Origin: Pseudomonadota bacterium
GTDB taxonomy: Bacteria > Pseudomonadota > Gammaproteobacteria > Burkholderiales > Burkholderiaceae_B
Direction of reading: 5' to 3'
Assembly: GCA_023389535.1 (NCBI GenBank)
Contig: JAEWEH010000044.1
Location: 1-5,251, forward strand
DNA length: 5,251 bases
The notes under the pieces are model-generated. The model had not been told where the DNA came from. It searched no databases and saw nothing but the letters and a program-made list of their open reading frames with translations. The number at the start of each line of letters is the position of its first letter. Within the stretch, counting starts at the first letter, position 1. A program made the translations under genes and the position numbers. Shown here piece after piece: positions 1-5,251 of the stretch.

Positions 1-37
1 CCAAACCAGATGCGCTACCAGACTGCGCTACGCTCCG
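1..37 (-). tRNA. tRNA-Pro (anticodon UGG), 5' half, cut by window edge
   Basis: Read on the minus strand from 37 down to 1, the sequence folds as the first half of a tRNA. The acceptor 5' strand is CGGAGCG, followed by TA at tRNA positions 8-9. The D arm has stem GCGC, loop AGTCTGGTA and stem GCGC. Then come A26, the anticodon 5' strand TCTGG, and T32 T33 followed by the anticodon TGG at window positions 3-1. The C1 start, D-arm sequence and TCTGGTTTGG segment match what I recall of proteobacterial tRNA-Pro(UGG), which reads CCN proline codons. The window ends exactly at anticodon position 36, so the 3' half, T arm and CCA cannot be seen. The gene is co-oriented with the TerC-type gene whose stop lies 97 bp upstream. 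I am confident in the tRNA call and nearly as confident in the isotype. Confidence 0.9.
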
Positions 38-55
38 GGTAAAGCCAAGCCATGC

Positions 56-61
56 AATATA
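56..61 (-). promoter_or_regulatory. Candidate -10 box for tRNA-Pro
   Basis: On the minus strand the hexamer TATATT (five of six matches to TATAAT) lies in an AT-rich patch 18 bp before the tRNA 5' end. Transcription would then start roughly 10-12 nt before the mature tRNA, a usual leader length. No good -35 hexamer sits at 16-18 bp spacing, so the call rests on the -10 and its position alone. The gap between the TerC-type gene and the tRNA (38-134) holds nothing else that I recognise. Confidence 0.4.
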
Positions 62-134
62 GCATAAAAGCCGCTGGTTCGCCGTGGCTCTGAATCTTCA
101 CTGCGGCCAACGATCCGCCAGACGTCCCGCACGG

Positions 135-1718
135 CTAGGCAGCGTCCCGGGACGCCTCAGCACCTGTGTCGCTGGAAGCTTGGCGTTCCACCAGCACTTT
201 TGCGATGCGGCGGCCTTCCAGTTCAAGAATCTGCAAATGCAGCCTGCCGTTCGGAGCAGGGATGTCCAGTTCGTCGCCGGCTTCGGGCAGGCGGTCGAAT
301 TGCTCCAGCATATACCCGGCCAGCGTACTGTACTCATCCGACTCTTCCAGCAAGCCTTCGATCTCCAGGGTCTGTTCAAAGTGATGCAAGTCGGTGCCGC
401 CATCAACCACCCAACGCCCTTCGCCGTCGGCGATGATGTCCGGTGTTTCGTCTTCGTCGGGGAAGTCGCCGGCAATCGCCTCGAAGATATCGATCGGGGT
501 CACCAGGCCTTCCACGGCGCCGAACTCATTGATCACGATGACCAACTGGCCCCGGGCAGACTTCAAGGTGCTCATCAGGTCCAGGATTTGTATCGTTTCA
601 TGCACGATGATGGCGGGCCGCAGTTTCTTCTCGTTCAGTGCCTTATTGGTGATCAGGTCGGCAATGATGTCCTTGGCGCGGCCGATGCCTACGATGTCAT
701 CCAGTGAACCCCTGCAGACGGGGAAAAACCCATGGGGAGTGCTGGTGATCTCTTTGCGGATGGTGTCCGGATCGTCGTCCAGATTGATCCAGGTGATGTC
801 GTTGCGAGGCGTCATGATGGAATGTACATTCCGGTCCGCCAGCCGCAGCACCCCGCTGACCATATTGCGTTCTTCTACGCCAAACGGCACTTGTTCGGCC
901 TCCGGCGGTGTTTCCTGCACCGGCTCGTCAGCGGCGATGGGCCGTTTGCCCAGCATGCGCAATATCCCTTCAGCCGTCCGTTCGCGCATGGGGCGCTGAC
1001 TTTCCCGGCTTACCAGGTTGCGGCGCGCGATCTGGTTCAGGCTCTCTATGGCGACGGAAAAACCAATGGCCGCATACAGATAGCCCTTGGGCACTTTGAA
1101 GCCGAAGCCTTCGGCGACCAAGGCGAAACCTATCATCAGCAGAAAGCCCAGGCACAGGATGACGACGGTCGGGTGGGCATTGACGAAGCGCGTAAGCGGC
1201 TTGGATGCCACCAGCATGATGCCGATGGCAATGATGACGGCCGCCATCATGACTTCCAGGTGGTCCACCATGCCGACGGCCGTAATGACCGCGTCCAGCG
1301 AAAAGACGGCATCCAGCACGACGATTTGGGTAACGATGACCCAGAAGCTGGCGTACATGCGTGATCCCGACATGGCGTGGTTCTTGCCTTCAACCCGCTC
1401 GTGCATCTCCATGGTCCCTTTGAAAACCAGGAAAAATCCGCCAAGGATCAGGATCAGATCGCGCCCCGAAAACGCCATCGACCAAAGATGGAATAGGGGT
1501 TCTGTCAGCTTGAACAGCCAGGATATGCCGGAAAGCAGGGCCAGGCGCATGATAAGGGCAAGGGACAGGCCGATGACGCGGGCCCTGTCCCGCTCTGCGG
1601 CAGGCAATTTGTCCGCCAGGATGGCGATGAAGATGAGGTTGTCGATTCCCAGGACGATTTCCAGGACGACCAGTGTCAGTAAGCCGACCCACACGGCGGG
1701 GTCAAGCAGCAACTCCAT
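135..1718 (-). CDS. TerC-family membrane protein with CBS pair and CorC/HlyC domain (YegH/YoaE-type)
   Basis: This 527-residue inner-membrane protein has three parts. Residues about 1-235 form a TerC domain with about seven hydrophobic helices. It carries the signature acidic membrane motifs E20...GIDN (24-27) and DAVFSLDAV (136-144), whose acidic residues are thought to handle metal ions. Residues about 297-415 are a CBS pair, beginning around IMTPRNDI (301-308) and including [20 protein letters not shown]. Residues about 430-512 are a CorC/HlyC transporter-associated domain ([17 protein letters not shown]). Order and length match E. coli YegH and YoaE. TerC relatives are linked to tellurite resistance and, in Bacillus, to Mn export that metalates secreted enzymes. 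The true substrate here is unknown. The ATG at 1718 is preceded by AAGGA with 7-nt spacing. The last residues ([14 protein letters not shown]) are low-complexity. The gene reads intact, with no frameshift, and is divergent from the DJ-1 gene. Confidence 0.92.
   Translation of the reverse strand: MELLLDPAVWVGLLTLVVLEIVLGIDNLIFIAILADKLPAAERDRARVIGLSLALIMRLALLSGISWLFKLTEPLFHLWSMAFSGRDLILILGGFFLVFKGTMEMHERVEGKNHAMSGSRMYASFWVIVTQIVVLDAVFSLDAVITAVGMVDHLEVMMAAVIIAIGIMLVASKPLTRFVNAHPTVVILCLGFLLMIGFALVAEGFGFKVPKGYLYAAIGFSVAIESLNQIARRNLVSRESQRPMRERTAEGILRMLGKRPIAADEPVQETPPEAEQVPFGVEERNMVSGVLRLADRNVHSIMTPRNDITWINLDDDPDTIRKEITSTPHGFFPVCRGSLDDIVGIGRAKDIIADLITNKALNEKKLRPAIIVHETIQILDLMSTLKSARGQLVIVINEFGAVEGLVTPIDIFEAIAGDFPDEDETPDIIADGEGRWVVDGGTDLHHFEQTLEIEGLLEESDEYSTLAGYMLEQFDRLPEAGDELDIPAPNGRLHLQILELEGRRIAKVLVERQASSDTGAEASRDAA
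142..155. repeat. 14-bp perfect palindrome at the 3' end of the TerC-type gene
   Basis: GCGTCCCGGGACGC is a perfect 14-bp palindrome that ends 4 bp short of the TAG stop codon (135-137) of the TerC-type gene. It encodes part of the low-complexity C-terminal tail (EASRDA). As RNA it could form only a 5-bp stem with a 4-nt loop, and no T-tract follows on either strand, so it is not a convincing intrinsic terminator. It may be chance in GC-rich sequence. Confidence 0.4.
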
Positions 1719-1746
1719 TAGGGATTCCTTTCAGTTGAATGTAAGC

Positions 1747-1752
1747 ATTGTA
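1747..1752 (-). promoter_or_regulatory. Candidate -10 box of the TerC-type gene
   Basis: On the minus strand TACAAT (five of six matches to TATAAT) lies 28 bp before the ATG at 1718. Transcription would start near 1740, giving a leader of about 20 nt that holds the AAGGA ribosome site. The -35 match at 17-bp spacing (TTTTCG) is poor. The intergenic region 1719-1841 must also promote the divergent DJ-1 gene on the plus strand, for which I see only weak hexamers (TTGTAT at 1748 with GAAAAT at 1771). Confidence 0.35.
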
Positions 1753-1841
1753 TCGCGCTTGTTTTTTCCCGAAAATGGGATGAAGATGGAACGGCGGCCC
1801 CACCGAGGGGAATTCTGCATACAGCGAGAACAGGACGAGAC

Positions 1842-2423
1842 ATGAGCAAGAAACTATTGATGCTAGTCGGCGATTACGCGGAAGACTACGAAACCATGGT
1901 GCCCTTCCAAACTTTGCTGGCCGTCGGGCACGAAGTCCATGCCGTTTGCCCCGACAAGAAAGCGGGCGACAGCATCGCCACCGCCATACATGATTTCGAC
2001 GGGGCGCAAACCTACAGCGAAAAACCCGGCCATCGCTTTACACTGACGCACGACTTCGATCAAGTCGACGTGGGCGGCTACGACGGACTGGTGATTCCCG
2101 GTGGCAGGGCCCCGGAATACCTGCGCATGAACGCAAGAGTAGTTGAAATCGTACAGCAGTTCGATGCCGCTAAAAAGCCCATAGCGTCGATCTGCCACGG
2201 CGCGCAGTTGCTGGCGGCGGCCGGTGTCCTGAAAGGGCGCACATGTTCGGCCTATCCCGCCTGCGCCGCCGAAGTCAGGCTGGCCGGCGGCACTTATGCG
2301 GATGTCGCCATCGATCAGGCGCATACGGACGGCAATCTGGTGACCGCACCGGCCTGGCCTGCGCACCCGGCATGGATGGCGCAGTTCCTTACGGTGCTGG
2401 GCACGCGCATAGAGCACGGCTAG
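1842..2423 (+). CDS. DJ-1/PfpI family protein (class I glutamine amidotransferase-like; DJ-1D/glyoxalase III-like)
   Basis: This is a 193-residue cytoplasmic protein of the DJ-1/PfpI superfamily. The nucleophile elbow is ASICHGAQ, with Cys118 and His119. Glu14 in DYAEDYET matches the conserved Glu that contacts the cysteine. Glu92 in [11 protein letters not shown] matches the Glu that completes the Cys-His-Glu triad across the subunit interface in archaeal PfpI-type enzymes. It is about 25 residues longer than the 166-residue PH1704, mostly through an insert around [26 protein letters not shown] (39-64). I recall that insert as typical of plant DJ-1D domains, which have glyoxalase III activity. 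Methylglyoxal/glyoxal detoxification or another stress role is therefore more likely than proteolysis, but this is not proven. The ATG is preceded by AGGA at 1832 with 6-nt spacing. The gene stands alone; it is divergent from the TerC-type gene and overlaps the convergent LtaS-like gene by 4 bp at the stops. Confidence 0.93.
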   Translation: MSKKLLMLVGDYAEDYETMVPFQTLLAVGHEVHAVCPDKKAGDSIATAIHDFDGAQTYSEKPGHRFTLTHDFDQVDVGGYDGLVIPGGRAPEYLRMNARVVEIVQQFDAAKKPIASICHGAQLLAAAGVLKGRTCSAYPACAAEVRLAGGTYADVAIDQAHTDGNLVTAPAWPAHPAWMAQFLTVLGTRIEHG

Positions 2424-4312
2424 GTTTTCTGCCGCAAATGCGGCAGCGTGTAGGCGCGCGCCTGGTAGGCCCAGCTGGGCCATAGCACATGGGCCAGGGC
2501 TTCCCGCGCCAAGGCGTCGTCCAGCGGCATGGGTGTGTAGACGTCAGGGGCCTGGTAATGGTATTGGCTGCATCCGCGATGCGGTTCCAGCACGGCCAGG
2601 TTATCGCCCTTCAAATAACCATAGTTTTCGCCATATTGCATCAGCGCCCGGCCGCCGGTGCCGGGACGCGTCAGATCGTGGCCTATCATGGGGTGTTCAA
2701 CCTGCAGGCCCATGATGGACAGCAGCGTGGTCGGCAGATCTATCTGGCTGATCAGGCGGTCATCGCGCCGCGCCTGCACATCGGCGCCCAGAATCACGGC
2801 CGGGATATGGAAGTGGCGCAGCGGCACCAGGCTGGCGCCACCTACCCGCGAATCATGGTCGGCGACCACCAGAAAGACGGTGTTGTCCCAGTAATCGGAA
2901 TCCCGGGCCGTATCGAAAAACTGTCCGATCGCCCAGTCCGCATATCGCACGGTATTTTCGACAGTGGCGGGATCGCCGTCGGGATCGATGCGGCCCGCCG
3001 GATATTCCCAGGGTGAATGATTGCTGACCGAGAACGCCAGGGTGAACGTGGGATGGTCCGGCGGGTTCGACAGCAATTGATGCAATTGATTGAACATGTC
3101 TTCATCGCTGGCGCCCCAGGTCCCCACGAAGGCAGGATTCTTGAAGGTCGGCAAATCATAGAGCTCGTCGAAACCATTGCCCAGGAAGAAGCTCTTCATG
3201 TTGTCGAAATGGGCTTCCCCGCCATAGATGAAGCGGGATGTATAGCCATGCAGCTTCAGTGTCTGGGCCAGGGTGAAGAAATTGCTTTGCGCGCCGGACA
3301 GCCGCAGCGCCGCGTCCGATATGGTGGGCGGAAAGCCCGCGGTGACGGCCTCCAGCCCGCGCACGGAGCGCGTGCCCGTTGCGTAAGCCCGGGTGAAATT
3401 CCAGGCACGCCCCGCCAGTTCGTCCAGGCAGGGTGTCAAGGTTGCGCCGCCCAGGCTGCTGACATACTGCGCACCCAGGCTTTCTTCCACGATCATGACC
3501 ACATTCAGGGGGCGCGATCTTTTGGCGGTGGGCGTCTGTACATGTAGCGATGGGATGTCGGCCGGCCCGGTGGCCAGGCCGGCGCAGCCCAGCACAATCG
3601 CGTTCATTTCATCCGGCGGCATATTGCCGTAGACATCCGCTGCCGAGCGTTCATTCTTCATGCTGTATATGGCATAGGACACGCTATATAAAGAATTGAG
3701 CGGCAAGGTGTTCAGCATGCTGTCGCCGCAATAGGCGACCGTCGACGGGTTGATGGGGCGGTGCCCCAGCGTGCCGCGTATGGCCAGAAACACCAGCGCC
3801 GCCGCAGCCAGCGTGAACAGGGGGCGCTGCCACCAGACCATGGGCGTATCGGGCATGCCATGGCCGAACAATACATAGGCGACCCAGGTCAGCGCGGCCA
3901 GGCCGGCCACCCCCCCGATGATCATCCCCTTGTAGCCCTTCCAGAGCATGCCGAAGACTTCCTGGGGATGCTTCAAATATTCCACATACAAGCGGTTGGG
4001 GCGTGTATCGTATTCATAGATGAATTGCGGTGTGGAAACTTCCAGCAGCACCAGAAGAAACCACGCGAATACGAACCACCATCCGGCAATGCTGACGGCC
4101 AGCGGGATATGGCCCAGCCAGGGCGCAACCATCAGGGGGATGCCTACGATAATGGCGATCTGGTTGGCGTCAATGCGCAGGCCGCCTTTCAGGATGGGCC
4201 AAATGCCGCCGGCTTGTCGCACACGCTGCCATTGCCAGGCAGCCAGCAGGCAGCGGCTGGTCATCAGCAGGCACAGGCTGGACAGGATGAAAATGAAACT
4301 GAGTTCGCGCAT
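2420..4312 (-). CDS. LtaS-like membrane phosphoglycerol/phosphoethanolamine-transferase-type protein (sulfatase fold)
   Basis: This 630-residue protein has about five N-terminal membrane helices (roughly 3-22, 52-66, 72-92, 127-149, 164-180) and a large extracytoplasmic alkaline-phosphatase/sulfatase-fold domain from about 268 to 555. Metal and catalytic motifs are visible: NVVMIVEES with Glu277, [13 protein letters not shown] (310-321) with the presumed nucleophile (Thr314 most likely, Ser316 possible), [14 protein letters not shown] (363-376), SNHSPW with His432, and VVADHDSR with Asp485-His486. Helix number and length (LtaS is about 646 residues) match the LTA synthase/MdoB group, which moves glycerol-phosphate or similar head groups from lipids to envelope glycans, usually with Mn. 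Gram-negatives lack lipoteichoic acid, so the acceptor (osmoregulated periplasmic glucan, LPS or another glycan) is unknown. The ATG at 4312 is the first start after an in-frame TAG at about 4348-4346. No clear Shine-Dalgarno precedes it. The alternative Met17 has none either and would cut the first helix. The gene reads intact. Confidence 0.9.
   Translation of the reverse strand: MRELSFIFILSSLCLLMTSRCLLAAWQWQRVRQAGGIWPILKGGLRIDANQIAIIVGIPLMVAPWLGHIPLAVSIAGWWFVFAWFLLVLLEVSTPQFIYEYDTRPNRLYVEYLKHPQEVFGMLWKGYKGMIIGGVAGLAALTWVAYVLFGHGMPDTPMVWWQRPLFTLAAAALVFLAIRGTLGHRPINPSTVAYCGDSMLNTLPLNSLYSVSYAIYSMKNERSAADVYGNMPPDEMNAIVLGCAGLATGPADIPSLHVQTPTAKRSRPLNVVMIVEESLGAQYVSSLGGATLTPCLDELAGRAWNFTRAYATGTRSVRGLEAVTAGFPPTISDAALRLSGAQSNFFTLAQTLKLHGYTSRFIYGGEAHFDNMKSFFLGNGFDELYDLPTFKNPAFVGTWGASDEDMFNQLHQLLSNPPDHPTFTLAFSVSNHSPWEYPAGRIDPDGDPATVENTVRYADWAIGQFFDTARDSDYWDNTVFLVVADHDSRVGGASLVPLRHFHIPAVILGADVQARRDDRLISQIDLPTTLLSIMGLQVEHPMIGHDLTRPGTGGRALMQYGENYGYLKGDNLAVLEPHRGCSQYHYQAPDVYTPMPLDDALAREALAHVLWPSWAYQARAYTLPHLRQKT
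2429..2446. terminator. Hairpin just past the DJ-1 stop, inside the convergent gene's last codons
   Basis: CTGCCGCA (2429-2436) and TGCGGCAG (2439-2446) are perfect inverted repeats, giving a 7-bp GC-rich stem with a 4-nt loop. On the plus strand it starts 6 nt after the DJ-1 TAG, where a 3'-end hairpin is expected, but no T-tract follows (the next bases are CGTGT). On the minus strand it encodes residues LPHLRQ of the LtaS-like protein and is followed by AAAACC and the stop, so it is not a minus-strand intrinsic terminator either. It may be a U-tract-less terminator or an mRNA 3'-end stabiliser for the DJ-1 transcript. Confidence 0.4.
2453..2481. repeat. Two further palindromes after the hairpin
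   Basis: GGCGCGCGCC (2453-2462, 10 bp) and GGCCCAGCTGGGCC (2468-2481, 14 bp) are perfect palindromes with 5 bp between them. Both lie in the coding sequence for the C-terminal tail of the LtaS-like protein and in the likely 3' untranslated region of the DJ-1 transcript. With the hairpin at 2429-2446 they make three self-complementary elements in 53 bp. Their role is unknown and base composition may explain part of this. Confidence 0.4.
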
Positions 4313-4345
4313 GAGTGGAATGGGGATGTGAAAAGGCTCGGTCTA

Positions 4346-4374
4346 TTAACGCGCGGTGATCCTTTCAGCGTTAA
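4346..4374. promoter_or_regulatory. Operator-like inverted repeat in a divergent intergenic region
   Basis: TTAACGC (4346-4352) and GCGTTAA (4368-4374) are perfect 7-bp inverted repeats with a 15-bp spacer. Their centres are 22 bp apart, about two helical turns, which suits a dimeric regulator. They lie between the LtaS-like gene and the binding-protein gene. On the minus strand the arms coincide with weak promoter hexamers for the LtaS-like gene: TTAACG as -35 and GTTAAT as -10, each matching the consensus at four of six bases, 18 bp apart. A repressor bound here would block that promoter. No regulator gene is in the window to name it. Confidence 0.35.
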
Positions 4375-4441
4375 CAGGCCCTAAGTGTAATGGCTTCGGG
4401 GCCGGCTTGGAGACCGCGCCGTGATCTCGCCTGATATTGCG

Positions 4442-4447
4442 TACAAT
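4442..4447 (+). promoter_or_regulatory. Candidate -10 box of the ABC binding-protein gene
   Basis: TACAAT (five of six matches to TATAAT) lies 46 bp before the ATG at 4494 in a short AT-rich patch, giving a leader of about 40 nt. There is no recognisable -35 at 16-18 bp spacing, so an activator may be needed. The box sits in a small inverted repeat, ATTG-CGTA-CAAT (4436-4447), and ATTGC is repeated at 4450-4454. Confidence 0.3.
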
Positions 4448-4493
4448 TTATTGCATCCCTTTCCACTATGTTCGGCTCAGCACAGGATCTATT

Positions 4494-5251
4494 ATGTATT
4501 CCTTCAGGCTTTACACGAAATTGTTGGGTGCCGCGGCGTTGGCTGTTGCCAGTGCCGTGGCGTGCGCCCAGGGCACCATCAAAATAGGCGAATTGAACAG
4601 CTATAAAACCCAGCCGGCGTTTTTGGGCCCCTACAAGAAAGGCATGGAGCTGGCCGTGGAGCAGATCAATGCGGCTGGGGGAGTCAACGGCAAGACGCTG
4701 GAGCTGATCATTCGCGACGATAATTCCAATCCCGGGGATGCCGTACGTGCTGCCGAGGAATTGTTGACGCGCGATAAGGTGGATGTGCTCACCGGCACCT
4801 TCCTCTCCCATATCGGCCTGGCGATTACCGATTTTGCCAAGCACAAGAAAAGGTTTTTCCTGGCCAGCGAGCCGCTGACGGACAAGATCGTCTGGTCCGA
4901 CGGCAACCACTATACGTTCCGCCTGCGCAATTCCACCTACATGCAAGTGGCGATGCTGATCCCGGCCGCGGTCAAGATGAACAAAAAGCGCTGGGCCATT
5001 GTCTATCCCAATTACGAATACGGGCAATCGGCCGTCGCAACCTTCAAGAAACTGCTCAAAGAGGCGCAGCCCGATGTCGAATTCGTTGCCGAACAGGCTG
5101 CTCCGCTGGGCAAGATCGATGCGGGGAATGTCGTGCAGGCGCTGGCGGACGCCAAGCCGGAGGCCATGTTCAATGTGCTCTTCGCGACAGACCTGTCCAA
5201 ATTCGTGCGGGCCGGCACCCAGCGCAATTTCTTCAAGGACCTGCCCGTGGT
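4494..5251 (+). CDS. ABC transporter substrate-binding protein, Leu/Ile/Val (type 1 periplasmic) family, 3' end outside window
   Basis: The frame runs open from ATG 4494 to the right edge: 252 codons plus two bases of a family usually near 370-410 residues. The N terminus is an export signal (Arg5 and Lys9, then LLGAAALAVASAVA), most likely cut after Ala25 (ACA|Q). AVAC at 21-24 could instead be a weak lipobox with Cys24. The mature part fits type 1 periplasmic binding proteins (LivJ-like): IKIGELNSYKTQPAFLGPYK (29-48), GMELAVEQINAAGGVNGK (50-67), LIIRDDNSNPGDAVRAAEEL (71-90), LTGTFLSHIGLAITDFA (99-115) and the hinge-region YPNYEYGQ (171-178). The protein would capture a ligand in the periplasm for a Liv-type permease. 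Ligands in this group range from branched amino acids to urea, amides and aromatic acids, and the sequence does not decide. An AGGA at 4484 with 6-nt spacing supports the start. Permease genes may follow beyond the window. Confidence 0.92.
   Translation, partial: MYSFRLYTKLLGAAALAVASAVACAQGTIKIGELNSYKTQPAFLGPYKKGMELAVEQINAAGGVNGKTLELIIRDDNSNPGDAVRAAEELLTRDKVDVLTGTFLSHIGLAITDFAKHKKRFFLASEPLTDKIVWSDGNHYTFRLRNSTYMQVAMLIPAAVKMNKKRWAIVYPNYEYGQSAVATFKKLLKEAQPDVEFVAEQAAPLGKIDAGNVVQALADAKPEAMFNVLFATDLSKFVRAGTQRNFFKDLPV

Noticed and set aside
84..999. Overlapping plus-strand open frames (84-707 and 394-999) opposite the CBS/CorC part
   Set aside because: They have no recognisable domain and composition typical of antisense reading. 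The minus-strand protein has conserved CBS and CorC motifs throughout.
1768..1779. CCC-GAAAAT-GGG preceded by a T-run, considered as a terminator
   Set aside because: The stem is only 3-4 bp, and the position is between two divergent gene starts, where no terminator is expected.
1798..1810. CCCC-ACCGA-GGGG hairpin in the DJ-1 leader, considered as a regulatory RNA structure
   Set aside because: A 4-bp stem in GC-rich DNA is not distinguishable from chance, and it does not cover the ribosome site.
1087..1845. Plus-strand open frame of 252 codons opposite the TerC-type gene, running up to the DJ-1 start
   Set aside because: Its translation is rich in Met, Thr, Arg and Ser in the manner of an antisense shadow. 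It has no motif and lies opposite a well-supported family protein.
3761..4384. Plus-strand open frame of 207 codons opposite the membrane part of the LtaS-like gene
   Set aside because: It is rich in Gln, His and Arg as expected from the complement of hydrophobic codons. It has no motif and no independent support.
4371..5027. Long minus-strand open frame (218 codons) opposite the ABC binding protein
   Set aside because: The plus-strand frame from 4494 has a signal peptide, a ribosome site and clear binding-protein motifs. The antisense frame shows no recognisable domain and looks like a GC-rich codon shadow.
1..5251. CRISPR arrays, insertion sequences, toxin-antitoxin or phage-defence genes
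   Set aside because: I saw no regularly spaced repeats, transposase motifs, terminal inverted repeats or defence domains. All sizeable stretches are explained by housekeeping or envelope families.

Overview
The window reads as an ordinary chromosomal stretch from a GC-rich Gram-negative bacterium. A betaproteobacterium of the Alcaligenaceae type (Bordetella/Achromobacter/Pusillimonas relatives) is my best guess. The grounds are codon usage, a secreted Leu/Ile/Val-type binding protein of a kind greatly expanded in that family, and the overall look of the proteins. No ribosomal or other phylogenetic marker is present, so the placement is an inference.

Layout, left to right. (1) Positions 1-37, minus strand: the 5' half of a tRNA-Pro(UGG), cut by the window edge exactly after the anticodon, with a plausible -10 box upstream. 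(2) 135-1718, minus: a 527-residue inner-membrane protein with a TerC membrane domain, a CBS pair and a CorC/HlyC transporter-associated domain (E. coli YegH/YoaE architecture). (3) 1719-1841: a short divergent promoter region. (4) 1842-2423, plus: a DJ-1/PfpI protein with an intact Cys-His nucleophile elbow, close to the glyoxalase III-like DJ-1D subfamily. (5) 2420-4312, minus: a 630-residue LtaS-like phosphoglycerol-transferase/sulfatase-fold protein with about five N-terminal membrane helices and an extracytoplasmic catalytic domain. It converges on the DJ-1 gene, and the two TAG stop codons share the palindrome CTAG. (6) 4313-4493: a divergent intergenic region with a 7-bp inverted repeat resembling an operator. 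(7) 4494 to the right edge, plus: the N-terminal 252 codons of a periplasmic amino-acid/amide-type ABC substrate-binding protein, open at the right edge.

The four protein genes alternate in strand (-, +, -, +), so none are co-transcribed and no operon is visible. The one functional link I can suggest is between the TerC/CorC protein and the LtaS-like enzyme: TerC proteins have been implicated in supplying Mn to secreted metalloenzymes, including LTA synthase, in Bacillus. This is a hypothesis. I see no CRISPR, insertion sequence, phage gene, toxin-antitoxin pair or other defence system, and no clear sign of a novel system. The most notable structural point is the tightly packed convergent gene junction around 2420-2481.
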